Shown: positions 9,666 to 22,900, numbered from the stretch's first letter. The stretch: 64,000 nucleotides of DNA from Pelagophyceae sp. CCMP2097 (GCA_026770575.1 MU657167.1:819084-883083), one strand, 5' to 3'. Notes: generated by a model from the sequence alone, not told the origin. Numbers and translations: made by a program.

Positions 9666-12600
9666 ATGGCGGCGGCGTTCGACCAGGGCTGGGCCGTCGG
9701 CTCGGCGTGTTTTTACCAGGATCCGTCGGCGAAGCAGCGTCTCGCGCTGGGCCCGCTCCGGCCGCCGCCGCCGCCGCGAATCAACGCGTGTGGCGTAGGG
9801 AGGACGGGTGGGTCCACGCCGAGATCGTCAAGGTCGTCGGCGTCGGCCGGAGCGCCACGCTCACGGTACGCTTCCCTCTGCCCCGCCAGCCGGCCGCGGC
9901 CCGGGCCCGCACCGCGCGGCCGCAGGTCTGCAAGGCCGGGAGCAAGGAGCCCGTCGTGCGCGATGCGAGCCAAGTCGTGCGTACTCGTCGAAGCGAGAGC
10001 ACCTGTGGCCCCTTGCGATGCCCGCGGCAAAGGGCGCCCCTTTGTGTGCCGGCCTGCACTGTCGGCCGGCGCTAGGAACTCGCGGGGCGGCGGTCGCTCG
10101 AGGGCGTCGAGGACATGACGACGCTGGACGACCTGACCGAGGCGACGATCCTCTCGACGCTCCGCGCGAGGTGCGGCGCCGGTGGACTCGGACGGACGGA
10201 CGCGGACGGACGGACGCGGACGAACGGACGGACCGGCCGGCCGGGGCGCCGCGGTCCGACGGAGCGCGGCCCTCGGCGGCGCGGCGGCGCGCGACGGGCT
10301 CGCGCAGGTACGCGCGGCAGGAGATTTACACGTCCGTTGGGGGCATCCTTGTCGCGGTGAACCCGTACGAGTCGCTCGACGCGGCCGTCTACGGCGACGA
10401 CGTCATGAGCGCGGCGGCGGCGGCGGACGCTGCGTTCGCCGGCTGCGCGCCGCACCCCTACGTCCTCGCGGAGACGGCGCTGCGCGCCCTGGACCGCGAC
10501 CACATTTCGCAATCGTGAGTCCATCCCGCGCCGGAGGTGGCCCCACCCGGGGCCATGCCGCCCAGCCAGGACGCAGGTTTGTCATCTCTGGGGAGTCGGG
10601 CTCGGGGAAGACGGAGACGTGCAAGTACGTCCTACGCTACCTCTCTTACCGAAGCATGCGCCGCTACGAGCACTCGGTGTCGCACGCGCAGTCGGACGCG
10701 CGGTCCAAGGCCATCGAGGAGAGCGTCTTGCTGTCGAACCCCATCCTGGAGGCCTTTGGCAACGCGAAAACGGTTCGGAACAACAATTCTTCGAGGTGGG
10801 GCAAATACACGGAAGTCCTCGTCCAGCCCAACTCGGGCGCCATCGAGGGCGTCTGCATCACGTCGTACTTGCTGGAGAAAGTGCGCGTCGTCGAGCACGC
10901 GGCCGGGGAGAGGAACTACCACGTCTTTTATCAAATGATGCACTCGGCCGGCGCCGACGTGGGCCCCTGCGACGCCCACGCCATACTGGGCGCCGACGCG
11001 GGCGTGCCCGGCGGCGACGCGCGCACGTACGCAGCGACGGCCGAGGCCATGGCCGCGCTCGCGGTGGATTCGGGGGCCGCGCAGATGGCGCTGGCCGCGG
11101 TGCTGCATCTCGGTGACGTCGACTTTGACGTCGGGGCCGACGACGCCGCCAGCGTCGCGGCCAAGGACCGCTACAAAGGTGCGCGCGTCGCTTCGGCGCT
11201 GGCCTGCGCCGCATCGGCGCTCGGCGTGCCCTCAAAGGCGCTGAGCGACGCTTTGTGCACGCGCCACGTGGCCGGCGTCGAGGCTATGCGCACCGCCGCC
11301 GAGGCAGAGGCGGCGAAGCGCGCCTTCGCCAAAGCGTTGTACGCGCGCATCTTCGCGTGGGTGCTGCAGCGCGTCAACGACGCGCTGCGGGCCATGACGC
11401 AGCACTCCAACTCGACTTCGCTTCTGACTTCCCTCGTCGCCCCCAAAAAGTCGTTGACTATCGGACTGTTAGACATTTTCGGGTTTGAGTGCTTCGAGAC
11501 CAACTCGCTGGAGCAGTTGCTGATCAACTTTGCCAACGAACGGCTTTTGCGCGAGTTTAACCGCGCCGTCTTTGTGGCCGCGGCGGCCGAGTACGCCGCG
11601 GAGCAAGTCTCCGTCGGCGATTTGTCTTTCCACGACAACTCTGCGCTGCTCTGTGCCTTAGAAGACGGCCAAAAGGGTATCTTCGCGCAGCTCAACTCGG
11701 AGTGCGTGCGGCGCGACGGCACGGACGACAATTTTCTTCAAGCGACGCTCAAAGCCGCGCCAGACTCGGACCTCGTCTTTGTGCCCAAAGTCCGGCGCAA
11801 CTCTTCTGCCAACGAGCGGTCCGCGGCCGGAAACGTCTTCGCGGTCTCGCACTTTGCGGCAGACGTGACGTACAACATCCTCGGCTTTGTGGACAAGAAC
11901 CGAGATAGAGTGCCCGACGAAATCTGCGCATTGGTGGCCGACTCGTCCAACAACTTCATAGCCGCGTTATTCGGCGACATCGAAGAATACGACGCAACCG
12001 CAAACGCGCCGCGGACCTCCGTGCCCGCGCGGCGCTCGAGCCACGCGCGCAGGTTCGTCGCCGCGCAGTTTTGCGAGTCTCTGGCCAAGCTGACCAAGAT
12101 CCTGGATGCGACGACGCAGTCGTTTGTGCGCTGCGTGCGGCCGAACCACACGGCCGCGCCGCGGACGTTTGAGAACGTGGTCGTTTTGGATCAATTGAGA
12201 TGCATGGGCATGCTCGAGCTCGTCGCCGCGCGAGGCCGCGGCTACGCGTCCCGGTCTGACCACGCCACGTTCTTGTCGCGGTACGGGCCGTTGCTGGACG
12301 ACGACCTCGCCGGAGAGGACGGAAAACGCGAGAAGAAGACTGAGAAGAAGACGACGACGTCCTTCTTCGGCCTCGTCTCGACGACGGCCGACGTCGCAGT
12401 CGCCGCCCCAAACGCGCCGCGCGGCGAGGACCTGGCCATTTCTCTCTTTTGCGACCGCTTGGCGGCAAAGCTCAAGCTGCCCCGGGACAGGCTCGCCGTC
12501 GGCCTTTCAAAAGTCTTCGTGCGGCGAGACGCGCTGTCGGCGCTCGAAACAGCCCGGGAGGCGCAGCTGCGCGGCGACGTCCTCATCGCGCTCGGCGAGG

Positions 12601-15041
12601 CGTGCAAAGCGCGCGACGCGCTGCAGCTCGAGCTCACTTTGAGAATCGCCGACGAGCTCCGCCTGGGCGAATCCGAAGAGGCCAGGCAGGCGCGGTCCAT
12701 CCTCGCAGACGTCGGCGCGCGCTGCGACCTCGTTTCCGCCGCCGAGGCGGCGGCGGCGGCCGACTTTGCCGAGGCAGACGCGGCGCTGCATCAGCACGGC
12801 TTTGATGCGGCCGAGTCGCAAAAGCACGCTGTCGTCTCGCGCGCGCGCCTCGCCAAGCCCGCGGCGACCGCCGCGGAGCTGCCCTTTTCGCCGCGCATGT
12901 GGTTCGCCGGGGCAACGTGGTCCGAGTCAACCCTACTCTGCGCAGACGTCGTCTGCTGCGCCCGCGACGCTGCCTCGACGGCGGCGGAGATGAGCGCCGC
13001 ACACGCAAACGACCGCGAAAAGGTCGTCCGCGCCGCCGAGGCGCTCGAGGCGGCGCAGCGCAAGCGCTTTTCGCACTTGGAGCAACGCATTGAGGCCCTC
13101 CTCTGCACCGCCGACGCGGCCGACGACGACGCCGACGACGCCGCGCGGCTCCGCGCGGCGCTCTCGACGGCGGCGCGCGCCGCGGCGACGGCCCTGTCGA
13201 CGGCGCGCGCGGCCCTCGACGCCGCCGACGCCGTCGCCGCGCTCCGGAGAGCGACGGCGGGCGCCGACGCGCCTGCGCTCGCCGCCGCCATTGCCGCGTA
13301 CGCGCGCAACCCCGGCGGCGACGGCGCCGCGGACCTCGCGGCGGCCGAAGCCAAGTTTTTAGAGATCGACCTGCGAGAAAAGCTGGCCGCGGCGACGCGC
13401 GACGCCGCGCACGCAAAGGACGCGGCGAAAACGGCAGCGGCGCTGGCGCAGCACATTTTCGCCGCGGAGGCGTCCTACGCCAAGCCGGTGCTGCGCAAGG
13501 AGCTCGACGCGGCGAGGTCGGCGCTGGAACGCCTCGACCGCGCCCAAAAGGCGGCGCCCGCGGCGGCGCCCGTTTCAGACGCGTCAGAGGCCAAGTCGTC
13601 GTCGCCGCGGGTTAAGACGCCAAAGGCAAATCAGGCCTCGCCCGAGGCGGCGCCGTCGCCCTGGGCGGCGGCGCTTTTGGAATCGATCGAAGACTCGGCC
13701 GTCGACGCGCCGCCGCCGCCGCCGCCGGCGAGCTCCCGAAAGTGGGCGAGCCCGCGCGGGGCGGCGAGCTCCCGCGAGGCGAGCCCGCGCGGTTCACCGT
13801 CGGGGAGCTCGCGCACTTCTCCTTCGGGCAACTCGAGTCAAAAGAACTCGAGTCAAAAGTTGCTCTTCGACTTGCCGCCGGCGGTTGATGAGGAATCTTC
13901 CGTCATGGCGGGCATCTCGGCGGCCGAGTCCGGCGCCATCGCCGCCGAGACGGCCCGCCAAGCGGCGGGCCCGGCGACGCCGTTTTTTACGGAGATGACG
14001 TGGCGCGCGCGAGTCGAGCGGCTCCTGGCCGGCGCGTCGACTCTAAAGCTCACGGCCACGGGCGCCGTCTCGGGCGCCGACTGGAAGAAGCTGCGCCTGG
14101 AAGTCGAGGGCAAGGATACTGTCCTGGACCGCGACCCCTTCTTTCGCAAGTCGGCGACGAGGGCCTCTGCGTATTTGACATGGGACTCCAACGCTTTCCG
14201 CCGGACGTCGCGCAAGCTCGCTCTCAGCGCCATCACGGGCGTCCACGTCGGGACCAACGCCAAGCAGTGGTGCACGGTCGTGCCTACGGAGTGGCACTAT
14301 GTGGCGCTGACGACGAACGAGCGGTCCTACGACTTTGGGTTTCTGGATACCACCGAACTCCTTTTATGGGCCAACACGCTCCAGCGCCTCGTCTTCCCCG
14401 AGTGGGCGCTGCAGTGCGACGCCGGCGACGTGGCCGAGCTGTTCAAAGGGGCGATTTCTGACGCGCAGCATCGTTTCCACCGTGCCAGGCACGCCGGCGC
14501 GCAAAGGTCCGCCGCCTTCGACCCGACGATGCCCGAGCTCTGCCCGGCGCTCTACGCCTTGGCGCCGCAGTTGGAAAGGGCCTGCGTCGACCTCGGCGTC
14601 TCGTTTGCGGCCGGGGCGCCGCGGCCGCACAAGTACTGCGCCTGGACCGCCGTCGCCGTCCTCGAGGCCCCGGTGGCGCGCGACGCCGCCGTCTCCAGCA
14701 TGCGCGCCGTGCTGACGGACCTGGGCTTCTACGCCTCTGGCCGCTTCGCGTGCTCCGCCGGCTTCTACGACGAGAACGGCCTGGCGCACACGCTGGCGCA
14801 GCACGCGGCGCAGCGCGAGCCCGAGCCGGTGGCGAAGAAAAAGGGCAAGGCCGCCGCCGCCGAGCTGCCCGACGACGGCATGCTGATTATTCGAGCCCAA
14901 CACGCCAAGACGGGCAAAATTTCCGTGCTCCGCATCAAGAAAGGGACGAAGATGGCCTCGGTCTTTGAAGCCCACGCGAAACACAAGGGCCTCCGCAACC
15001 AAAACCTCGCAGTCGTCAAGCCCAACGGATCCAATCGATGA
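9666..15041 (+). CDS. Myosin heavy chain with PH-like and SUMO-like tail regions
   Basis: Actin-based ATPase motor. An N-terminal SH3-like piece (DGWVHAEIVKV) sits near 9800. Exon 10076-10170 carries EGVEDMTTLDDLTEATILST, and exon 10307-10514 carries QEIYTSVGGILVAVNPYE. The final 4,465-nt exon (10577-15041) has the P-loop GESGSGKTET, switch I NNNSSRWGKY, switch II LLDIFGFECFETNSLEQLLI and the actin-cleft FVRCVRPNH. The converter region ends LSKVFVRRDA, with no IQ motif visible. The tail is an alanine-rich helical region, a Ser/Pro linker, a PH-like block (about 14150-14430, ending LLLWANTLQRLVFPEW) and a beta-grasp segment near 14880-15020 (KTGKISVLRIKKGTKMASVF) resembling SUMO. The start is uncertain: the ATG at 9666 is out of frame with the SH3 piece, so an early intron or another start (9512) is needed. 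A 3' intron could extend the C-terminus to about 15190. Confidence 0.9.
10171..10306 (+). repeat. Simple GGAC repeats within a myosin intron
   Basis: The 136-nt intron between LSTLRAR and YARQEIYTSV contains repeated CGGACGGACG units (about 10188-10235), a microsatellite-like GGAC/GACG array, before the acceptor CGCGCAG at 10306. Confidence 0.6.
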
Positions 15042-15161
15042 TCCCTTTTCCGCGGCGGGGCGCCGGCGAAGCGCAGCGACGCCGCCGCGCCCGGCGTCCG
15101 GCGACGAAAGATCGCACGCCCGTCGAAAGCGCCCGCGACGCGCCCACGGCGTCTTTGGCAG

Positions 15162-15201
15162 TCGCAGTGATTTATAACCACTCGCAGTGATTTATAACCA
15201 C
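15162..15201. repeat. Perfect 20-bp tandem duplication
   Basis: TCGCAGTGATTTATAACCAC occurs twice back to back (15162-15181 and 15182-15201), just 3' of the myosin stop. It includes in-frame TGA/TAA codons in several frames. Confidence 0.85.
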
Positions 15202-15280
15202 TCTATCCCGACGCGCGTCACGAACGGTGCCCCCGTCGCTCTCCGCGGGGAGCCTCGTAAAAACGATTTAAAGGCCGTCG

Positions 15281-16876
15281 TCACTCGTCGTCGTCGTAGA
15301 CGCTGGCTTCGTCGAGGAAGCGGAGGACGCAGTCGGCCCACTCTACGGGCTCTTGGATCCAGGCGTGGTGCCCCACGCCGGCGAGGTAGAGGAGCGACGC
15401 GCGCGGCAGCGACGCCGCCAGAGCGCTCGCCGCGTGCGCGTCCACCACCGCGTCCGCATCGCCGTGCAGGATGAGCGCGCGGCACTGGACGTCGTGGAGC
15501 CGCGCCGCGGACGCCTCGTAGTTCAAAAACGCGGCACGCTGGCCAAGGACGCCCGCGCGCGGCCGCAACGCCGACTTGTCCGCCTGTCAAAAAAGCGTCC
15601 GCCCGGAAAGGTCCAAGACGCCGCTCTGGGACGTAGCAGCGTCGGGTCCGAGGGACGCACGCTAATGAAACGGTCAACGGCTAATTTTAAAAAATCGACG
15701 TTCTGCGTGACCCACGGCGTCGGCAGGCCGTTGACGATAAACGCCGCCGCGACGCGCCGCCGCGCCGCCTCGGCCTCGGTCGTGCCGTCGTCGTCGAGCC
15801 ACCCGTCCACGATCTACGCACGCCGGCAAAAAAGGTCCCAAAGGATTACCACGAGCGAGCGGCGCAGAGCTCCACGAACCTCCATAAAGTCCGCCGAGAT
15901 GTGGTGCACGGCCTCGCCTGTGATCATCGCGCCTCCCACGGCCATCGCCATCGGGCAGAGGCGCGCGCGGACAAAGACGCGGCTCGAGACGGCCGCCGAC
16001 GGACGTCGAGGCGAGCGTGATCGATGCCACGTGGCTCGGCGCCGCGAGCGCGAGTTCCTACCGGCCGCGTGGGGCGCCGCGCGGGCGCGTATTGCTTACC
16101 TGGGCGACGATGCCTCCAAGGGAGAGACCGACTACATCATACTTCAAATCCTCGTCCGCCCCGTGACCGGCTTCGCCCCACGCCGCGACCATGACGGCGT
16201 GCGCCTGCGACGGCGCCTCACGCAGCGCGGCGGCAGCGGCCTCGGACGACCGCCCGCCGCATTCGAGGGCAGGCGTCGCACGTCTTCGGCGAGCGTCTTG
16301 ATGCTGTACTGGCTCAGGTCGGTCCTGAGTGCGCGCCATCGCACGGCCGCCCCGTAAATGCGCAGAGCACCGCGGTGATCATCGACGGACGGCGGAGGCA
16401 GGCACCAAAGGTCGCCTTACGGAGCGTCGGATGCGCCGATGCCTGCGACGCAGCCCGTCGTCGATGGACGCGCGAGGGCGAGCGAGCGCACCTCGCTGGT
16501 CGAAGGACACGACGGAGCGCCTAGATCATCGCATGCAGGGCCGTGGTCCGCGAGGCGTCGCGGCGACGCACTTCTCCGCGAGCCGCTTCGGGATGCCACC
16601 TACGGGATGCCACCTTGCACGCCGAGTGACACGGGCACTGCGATATCCAAAGCGGATACGCACCCCAGTCTGCGGCGGCGCCGGCGATGCCGTGGAGCAA
16701 CCTACGTGCATAGGGCGCGCCGTGAGGTCGCAGTCGAGCGCGCTACGGCCCGTGGGCGCCGGCGCGTGCAACACCGGCCGCTTCGGCGCCTCGGACCGGC
16801 CGCGCAGCGCCTGCCAGGCCAGCTTCACGCCGTCGCCGCCCACGGCCAGCCCTCGGACGACGCCGCGTGCGGTCAT
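15281..16876 (-). CDS. Alpha/beta hydrolase fold protein
   Basis: A serine hydrolase or esterase of unknown substrate, reassembled from about eight exons. The ATG at 16876 gives MTARGVVRGLAVGGDGVKLA. Next come VLLHGIAGAAADWG (oxyanion HG), GIPKRLAEK, RSVVSFDQRGIGASDAP (the usual FD.RG.G.S strand) and DLSQYSIKTLAEDV. The nucleophile elbow is VVGLSLGGIVAQ (Ser), in the exon beginning AHAVMVAAWGEAG. The cap/helical exons are SADFME and IVDGWLDDDGTTEAEAARRR. The last exon has ALILHGDADAVV (Asp) and AGVGHHAWI (His), ending with an acidic tail at TGA 15281. The complete catalytic triad is present. The total of about 270 residues is normal for the family. One acceptor (16588-16615) lies in a 14-bp duplication. 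It is divergent from the giant surface-protein gene, about 105 bp away. Confidence 0.85.
16588..16615 (-). repeat. 14-bp duplication giving two tandem splice acceptors
   Basis: On the coding strand the sequence reads ..CAAG|GTGGCATCCCGTAG|GTGGCATCCCGAAG. Both copies start after an AG. Only the downstream acceptor keeps the hydrolase frame; the upstream one meets TAG after five codons. Confidence 0.75.
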
Positions 16877-16981
16877 GTCAAAGTGATCGCTGAACTCCCA
16901 GTTTTCAGCGAACGGCGTTCATGTCCGCTGGACCCAAGAAGGCCCTTGTGGTGCGCGCACGACGGTAGAGGCCGTTGGGTG

Positions 16982-19900
16982 ATGCGGGCCTCTGCGCTGC
17001 ACTTGCTGGGCGCGCTCCTCTCGAGCGCGTGGGGCGCAGACGGCGGTTTCGTCTACCGGCCGGATCCGGGCTTTGAGGGCGTCGATGACGTCGTCCTCCG
17101 CGTCACCGTGCCCGCGACGCGTGCGTGGGCGGCCCCTCGGCGCCTTTGCGGCGTGCGGAAATGCGCGTCTCAGGCGAGTCGGCTTCGGCGAATGTGGCAA
17201 TCGTCGTCGAGGCGTCAGAGGTACGTTCGGACCAGACCCCACGCGGCCCGAGACCCGGCGGCCAGGGGCGGCGACCCGCGGACAAGCATCGGCAGAGTAC
17301 GTTGGAAACTAGGCTCGCTCGAGCGTCGTGGTGTCGGAGCAAGGCCGCGCGGCCAAGGCGCTCGAGGCGCAGCGCTTCGCGGCCGGCGGCCCGGAAGCGT
17401 GAGACGCCCATCCACGGACCGTCCTGGAGAGGCTCCTCGAGGCTTGGGGACGATGGCCGCATCCGCCTTGTCCGACGTCGGACGGCGCAGGTGCGTCCTG
17501 CAGCAGCTGCGCTTCGGCGCCGGCGCGGCGTCCGTCTCCGTGGCCGCCGCGCTGGGCAACGTCCGATTCTCGCCCACGGACGCGGCGAAGCACGGCGTTT
17601 CCGTCCTCGGCGACGGCCGCGCGGTCGCTGGGGGGGGGCGCGTCACGGATCTCTTCCGAGGCTGCGGCGTAAAGTACACGCCGCCCGCGGCCTGGGCGGG
17701 GGCCGCATTCGAAGACACCATCACGCTCACCGTCGGGGACAACGCGACGCGGCCTCTCGGCGGCGAACGGCACGACTTTGCGCTGCGAATATCGTCCGCC
17801 GCGCCGCCGCGCCTCGCCGGCTGCGAGGCCCACGCCGCCGGCGCGGCGACCGTCGCGCTCACAGGCGTCGTCTTCCGCGGCGGCGTCGGTGCCGCGCCGG
17901 CGGTGCGCCTCGAGTGGGCGACTTTGTATGGCGGCAGTGTTTTGGTGATACCAACAGCCGGCGTCGACGCCTCTGTCGACGCCTCGGGCGACGCCACCGA
18001 GCGCGGTTCCCTCCGCGCCGCCTCGCCGGACGCGCTCCGAAAGGCGGTCGGCAGCGGCGCCCTGGTCTACCGCGCGCCGTCCGATGCGGCGGGCGAGCAC
18101 GGCGACTTTGTCACGCTCCGCCTCAGCACCGCTTCTGGCGACGACGCGGCGGCGTCCGAGGTCCTCTGCGCAGTCCGCGTCGAAGCGGTCCGCGTCGAAG
18201 CGCGCGCGCGCAAAGCCGCGAAAATCGTCGGCGGCGGCGGCGTGCTGCGGACGCGCAGCGGCGCGGCCGTCGCCGTGCGCGGCATCCTCCTCGTCGGCGA
18301 CGGCGACGGCGGCGCCGTCACCGTGTCGCTGCGGGCGCTGCCCGTCGGCGCGGCGAAACCGGCGCTCGAGCTCCGCGCGGCGCGGAGCGGGCCGTCGGGC
18401 GTGCGCGTCGAGACGCTTGAAGGCGGCGGCGCGTGGCCGCCGGTGAGTGCGTCGCTCAACGTTTCCGGAAGTGTCGACGCAGTCAACTCGGCCCTCGACA
18501 GCCTCTGGTTCCTGCCGCCGCCCGGCTTCTCCGGCGACGCCGTCGTCCGCCTCGCCGTCGTCGGCGGCGACGGCGGCGGGGACGTCCGCATCCGCGTCAC
18601 AGCCGTCGACGACGGCCCGAAGGTCGTGGTCGGCGCCGGCGTTGTGGGCGGCGCGGTCGACTGCCTCGAGGACGAAACGCTGCGCTTCGGCAGCCAGGCC
18701 TCTTCCGGCATTGGCGACGCGCAGCTCGGCGGCGGCCCGCGGGCAGACCTGCTCAGGCTCGTCGACGTCGGCTCCGGCGATGCGGCGGTGACGCTGCGCA
18801 TCGTCGACACGGCCGCCAAATCGACCTTTGCGCTCGTCGGCTCGGCCAACGCCGCATTGGCCGCGGGGCTCTTGTCGTTTGAGGTGAGGACGTCGTCGGC
18901 GACTCTAACGGGCACCGCGCGCGTTTTGGCGGCGGCGCTCGCCGACGTCGAGTACCAGCCCGAGTCTAACTGGCACGGCGTAACGCGCCTCGACGCTTTT
19001 GTCGACGGGGCGCTTGGCGAATCGTTGACAGTAAACGTCCAAGCCGTCAACGACGCGCCGCGCGTCGCCTTCAGCGACGGCAATTTGACCATCCTCGAGG
19101 ACGCCTCCGTCGTATTGCCCGTCTTCGTCGACGACGACGACGCCGACGACGAGCGCTTGGAGGTGACGGTGTCTGCGGCGTTTGGCAGCATCAAACTGCC
19201 TTGGTCCGCGTCTGCGGCGGTGCTACAGTCCGAGAATCCCGTAGTCGTTTCCGGCTTCGGCGGAAACGCGCTGACAAAAGCGCTCGCGGGGCTCACGTAC
19301 ACGCCGCCGCCCGACTTCTTCGGCGAGGACCGCATCGTCGCGTCTGCAAACGACGGCCGACTCTTCGCGGCGGAGACGCTCGTAATCACCGTCGCGCCGG
19401 TCAACGACGCGCCGCGCTTCGGCGACGCGCCCGTCGAAGTCGTGTTCACCGGCGCCGGCGTCGCGCTGGGCGGCACGACGGTGCGCGGCGTCCAAGTCTC
19501 CGACGTCGACGGCGATGTCATCACGGTCGTTTTAAGCATCGTGCCGCGCTTCAACAGCGGCGAGGCGCGAGGCGCTTTGGAGGCATTGCCGGGCGTCCGG
19601 GACGTTTTGTACTCCTCGCCCGGCTACTCGTCGCCCGGGTACTCCTCGCCCGGATCTTCGCAGAACTTGACGCTCGTCGGCTTCTCCCAAGCGGTCAACG
19701 CGGCGCTGTCTCTTCTGACCTACGTCGGCGACGACGCCGACCTGGTATTGAAGGCGACGGATCCGCACGGCGCGTCGGCGGGGCTGACGGTCGGACTCGC
19801 GAATACGGCGCCTTTCAACCGCCCTCCGACGCTCGCGTTCGCCGCGGAAACCGCCGCCGGTTTACAAGGCGCGTTTGTCCGGCTCCCGCCTCTGGCTTTA

Positions 19901-22900
19901 GGCGACGCCGACGGCGACGTGCTGGACCTGCGCGCAAAAGCGCGGGCCGAGGCGCTCTTGGAGACGTTTGTCATCGAGACGGCGTCTCCCATAATCCGCG
20001 GTGCCGTCCACTGCGTCTCACTGCGCAACTCGACGGGCGCCGACGCGGTCACGGCGGGGTTCTTCCGGCTCACCGTGGACCTCCGCGGCGTCCCGCGGCT
20101 CCCTCGCGGCGCGGATACGAGGGAGACGACTGGCTGGATCGCGTTCGATGCAGTCGCAAAGGTCGACGACGAGCGCCGCGGCGCCGCCGGCGCCGCTTTA
20201 AGCTTCGCCGGCGGTGCAGCAGCCGACTTGTCGGGCGAGTCCGTCGAGGCCCAAATCCGCGCGCTCAGCAACGTGCAAAAGGCGCTTTTTTTGGTTGTCG
20301 TCAGCCGCGACGACTACGCGTCCACGGCGCCGCGCGATGCAGACGTCAAGCTCGGCGTCGACTCAAAGCCGCGGGAATGGCGCGTCACGCTCACCGGGGC
20401 GACGCCCGGCGCCGCGGACGCTGAGATTTCCGCCGAGACGAACTCGACTGACTTAGTTGTCGCCTCGCGCCTCGCCCGGGTCCCAAACGCCATCCGCGGC
20501 ACCTGGACCGTGGGCGTCTCCGACGTTTACAGGGCGAAGTACGAGGCCCTCCTCGAGGTCTTGCCGGACGCCGAGCGCCGCGTCGAACTGGCCTGGAACG
20601 CCACGAGCCGGGACGTCTCGCGCGCGCTCGAGGGCTTGGGCATAATCGCGCGCGTTTCCGCCGTCGCCGAAGACGCTGACGACGACGGCGAGGAGGCGCC
20701 GCCGCGCGAGTCGGCCAACTCGGGCGTCGCCTGGCGCGTCACCGTCCTCGACGCCGGCGCCGAGGCGCCGCGGGAGATGCTCGTCGACGGCGCGGGGCTC
20801 TCGGGCGAGGGCGCCGAAATTTCCATCCGGCGCGAGGTGGCGCGCGTCGGCGTCGGCATCGTCTGGCGGGTCTCGACGACGGCGGACGGCGAGGCCGCGG
20901 TGCACGCCGTGTCGCTGGCCAAGGGCGGGCCCGGATTTCTGCGCCTCGGTCTCGACACGCGCAATTGCTCGCTCCGCGCCGGCGGCGCCTCCTACGGCGC
21001 AAACGGCGCGCTGCGCTGGACGCCGCCCATCCCGCGCGGCGCACCCGCCGACGTCGACGACGAGTACGGCGGCTCGACGCCGCGACGCTCGCCAGAGACG
21101 AACCGGTCGCTTTTCAGCCGCGACGCGACGGGCCAAGCTTATGGCGCCACGGGAGCGGGGCATTCCTTGTCCGCCTCGGAGGGCCGCCCGCGGGACCGTG
21201 TCCGGGGCGCGACCGGGTCGTCCGTCGAGGCGCACCTGCGCGGCCTTATGAACTTTGGGGACCTCGGCGCCGCCGGCATCGCCGCGACGCGCTTCGACGG
21301 CCACGCCGCCGACTCCGTCACGTGGCGGCTCACGTTTGCAAAAGCGCCGCACTGCCTCCCGCTCCTGCGCGTCCGCGCCTGCCGCGGCGACGACGATGTT
21401 GACCTCGACCGCTTGAAGGTGGACGCCGACGCGGAAGCCTTCCAAGACGCCAACTCGACGCTGACCAAGACGCAGTCTTTGGCGGACCGCGCCGCCGTGC
21501 AGAGCCGCGGCGACGCGTCGGGCCACGCGACTGCGCAGCTCGAGGTCCAGGCGCGGCCTTTGGCCGGCGCGTTCCAACTCGGCTTTCGCGGCCACACCGC
21601 GCCGCTGGCCGTCGGCGCAGGCGAGGCCGCCTTCGCCGAGGGCCTGGCGGCGGTTCTAGGCCACGACGCGCCCGCCGGCCGCGGCGCCGTCTTCGACGTG
21701 CACCGAGCCGGGCCCGACGTCGCCGGCGGCTTTACCTACCACGTCGCCTTCCGCCGCCTGCCTTTGGACTTTCAAGCCGACGGCCTACCGGCGCTGTACG
21801 TCGACGGCAGTTTGTTGACGGGCCCGCGGTCCAAGCGGGCCTCCGCGGCCTGGCGCGAGTATGCGGCGGACGCGCACCTCCTCGACGTCGGGACGAAGGA
21901 AGACGTCGCGGTCGCGTCGCTCGCGGGTGACTCGACAGGCGCGGCGGCACGGTGGCTCTCTGGGAGCGGTCGCCTCCATCTGCGCGGCCGGCCGGCGGAC
22001 CTGCTAAGGGCCGTTTCGGGCCTGGTCCTGCGGCCCGCGGCGGGCTACGCCGGCGTCGTCGCAGTCGACGTCCAAGTCGGAGATGATGCAGCAAAAGCTT
22101 TCTCCTTCGTCGACGTCCATCTCGCGCCGGTCAACGACGCGCCCAACATCCTCTGGGGCGGCCGCCCGCTCGGCGGCGGTGGAGGCGGGGGCGTCGGTGT
22201 CCAAGGCGAGGCTTTGAGCTCGGCGGTCGTGCTGGACGAGGACACGCCCGCCCGCGTCGTGGACCGCTTCGGCGCTGCGCTCCACGTGGTGGACGTCGAC
22301 GCACAAGTCGGCGAGGTGCATTCGCTGACGCTCGCCGCCGGCCACGGGACTCTCGCCGTCCACGGCGGAAACGCGTCCGAAACAGTCGTCCTCGACGACG
22401 TGCTTCTAAGGGACGCCAACGCCGCGCTCCAGACGCTGACGTACATGCCGCGGCCGGATTGGCACGGCGTAGACGTTCTCCGCCTGATAGTCGTCGACGC
22501 CTCCAACGCCTCAACGACGGGCGAAATCCAAGTCGTCGTGCGGCCCGTCAACGACTTTCCCGTCTGGGACGTGGCAAGCGCGGACCGGCCCGCCGAGCCG
22601 GCCGTGCGGCCGGGCTGCCCGGCGGTCGCGGGCCGCGGCACGCTCGCGCTCGTCGACCACGCGCACGACCTCGGCTTCGCATCGCGCGACCACGCGGCGG
22701 GCGCGGCGCCGTCCGTCAACGCGACGCGCGTGGCGGCGCGCTTCGTCGACGAGGACTTGATAACGCTCCTCGGCGCAATTTCGCTCACCGACGCCGACGT
22801 CGACTCGGCCGACGCACACGAGTGGCTGGCAGACGCGCCGTTTGACGAAAAGTCGTGGGCCGCGCACCTGCGCCTCGATTTGCGCGTCGGCCACGGCAAA

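Noticed and set aside
16439..16981. Upstream extension of the giant open frame, making a 4,727-residue protein
   Set aside because: It overlaps the well-supported first exons of the divergent alpha/beta hydrolase, has poor codon bias and Arg-rich content. A signal-peptide-like start at 16982 and consensus short introns after it give a better model.
18067..19554. Long antisense frames (about 500 residues) opposite the giant surface-protein gene
   Set aside because: GC-rich third positions create open antisense frames throughout; these are Ser/Pro/Thr/Arg-rich with no domain and mirror the sense gene's repeats.
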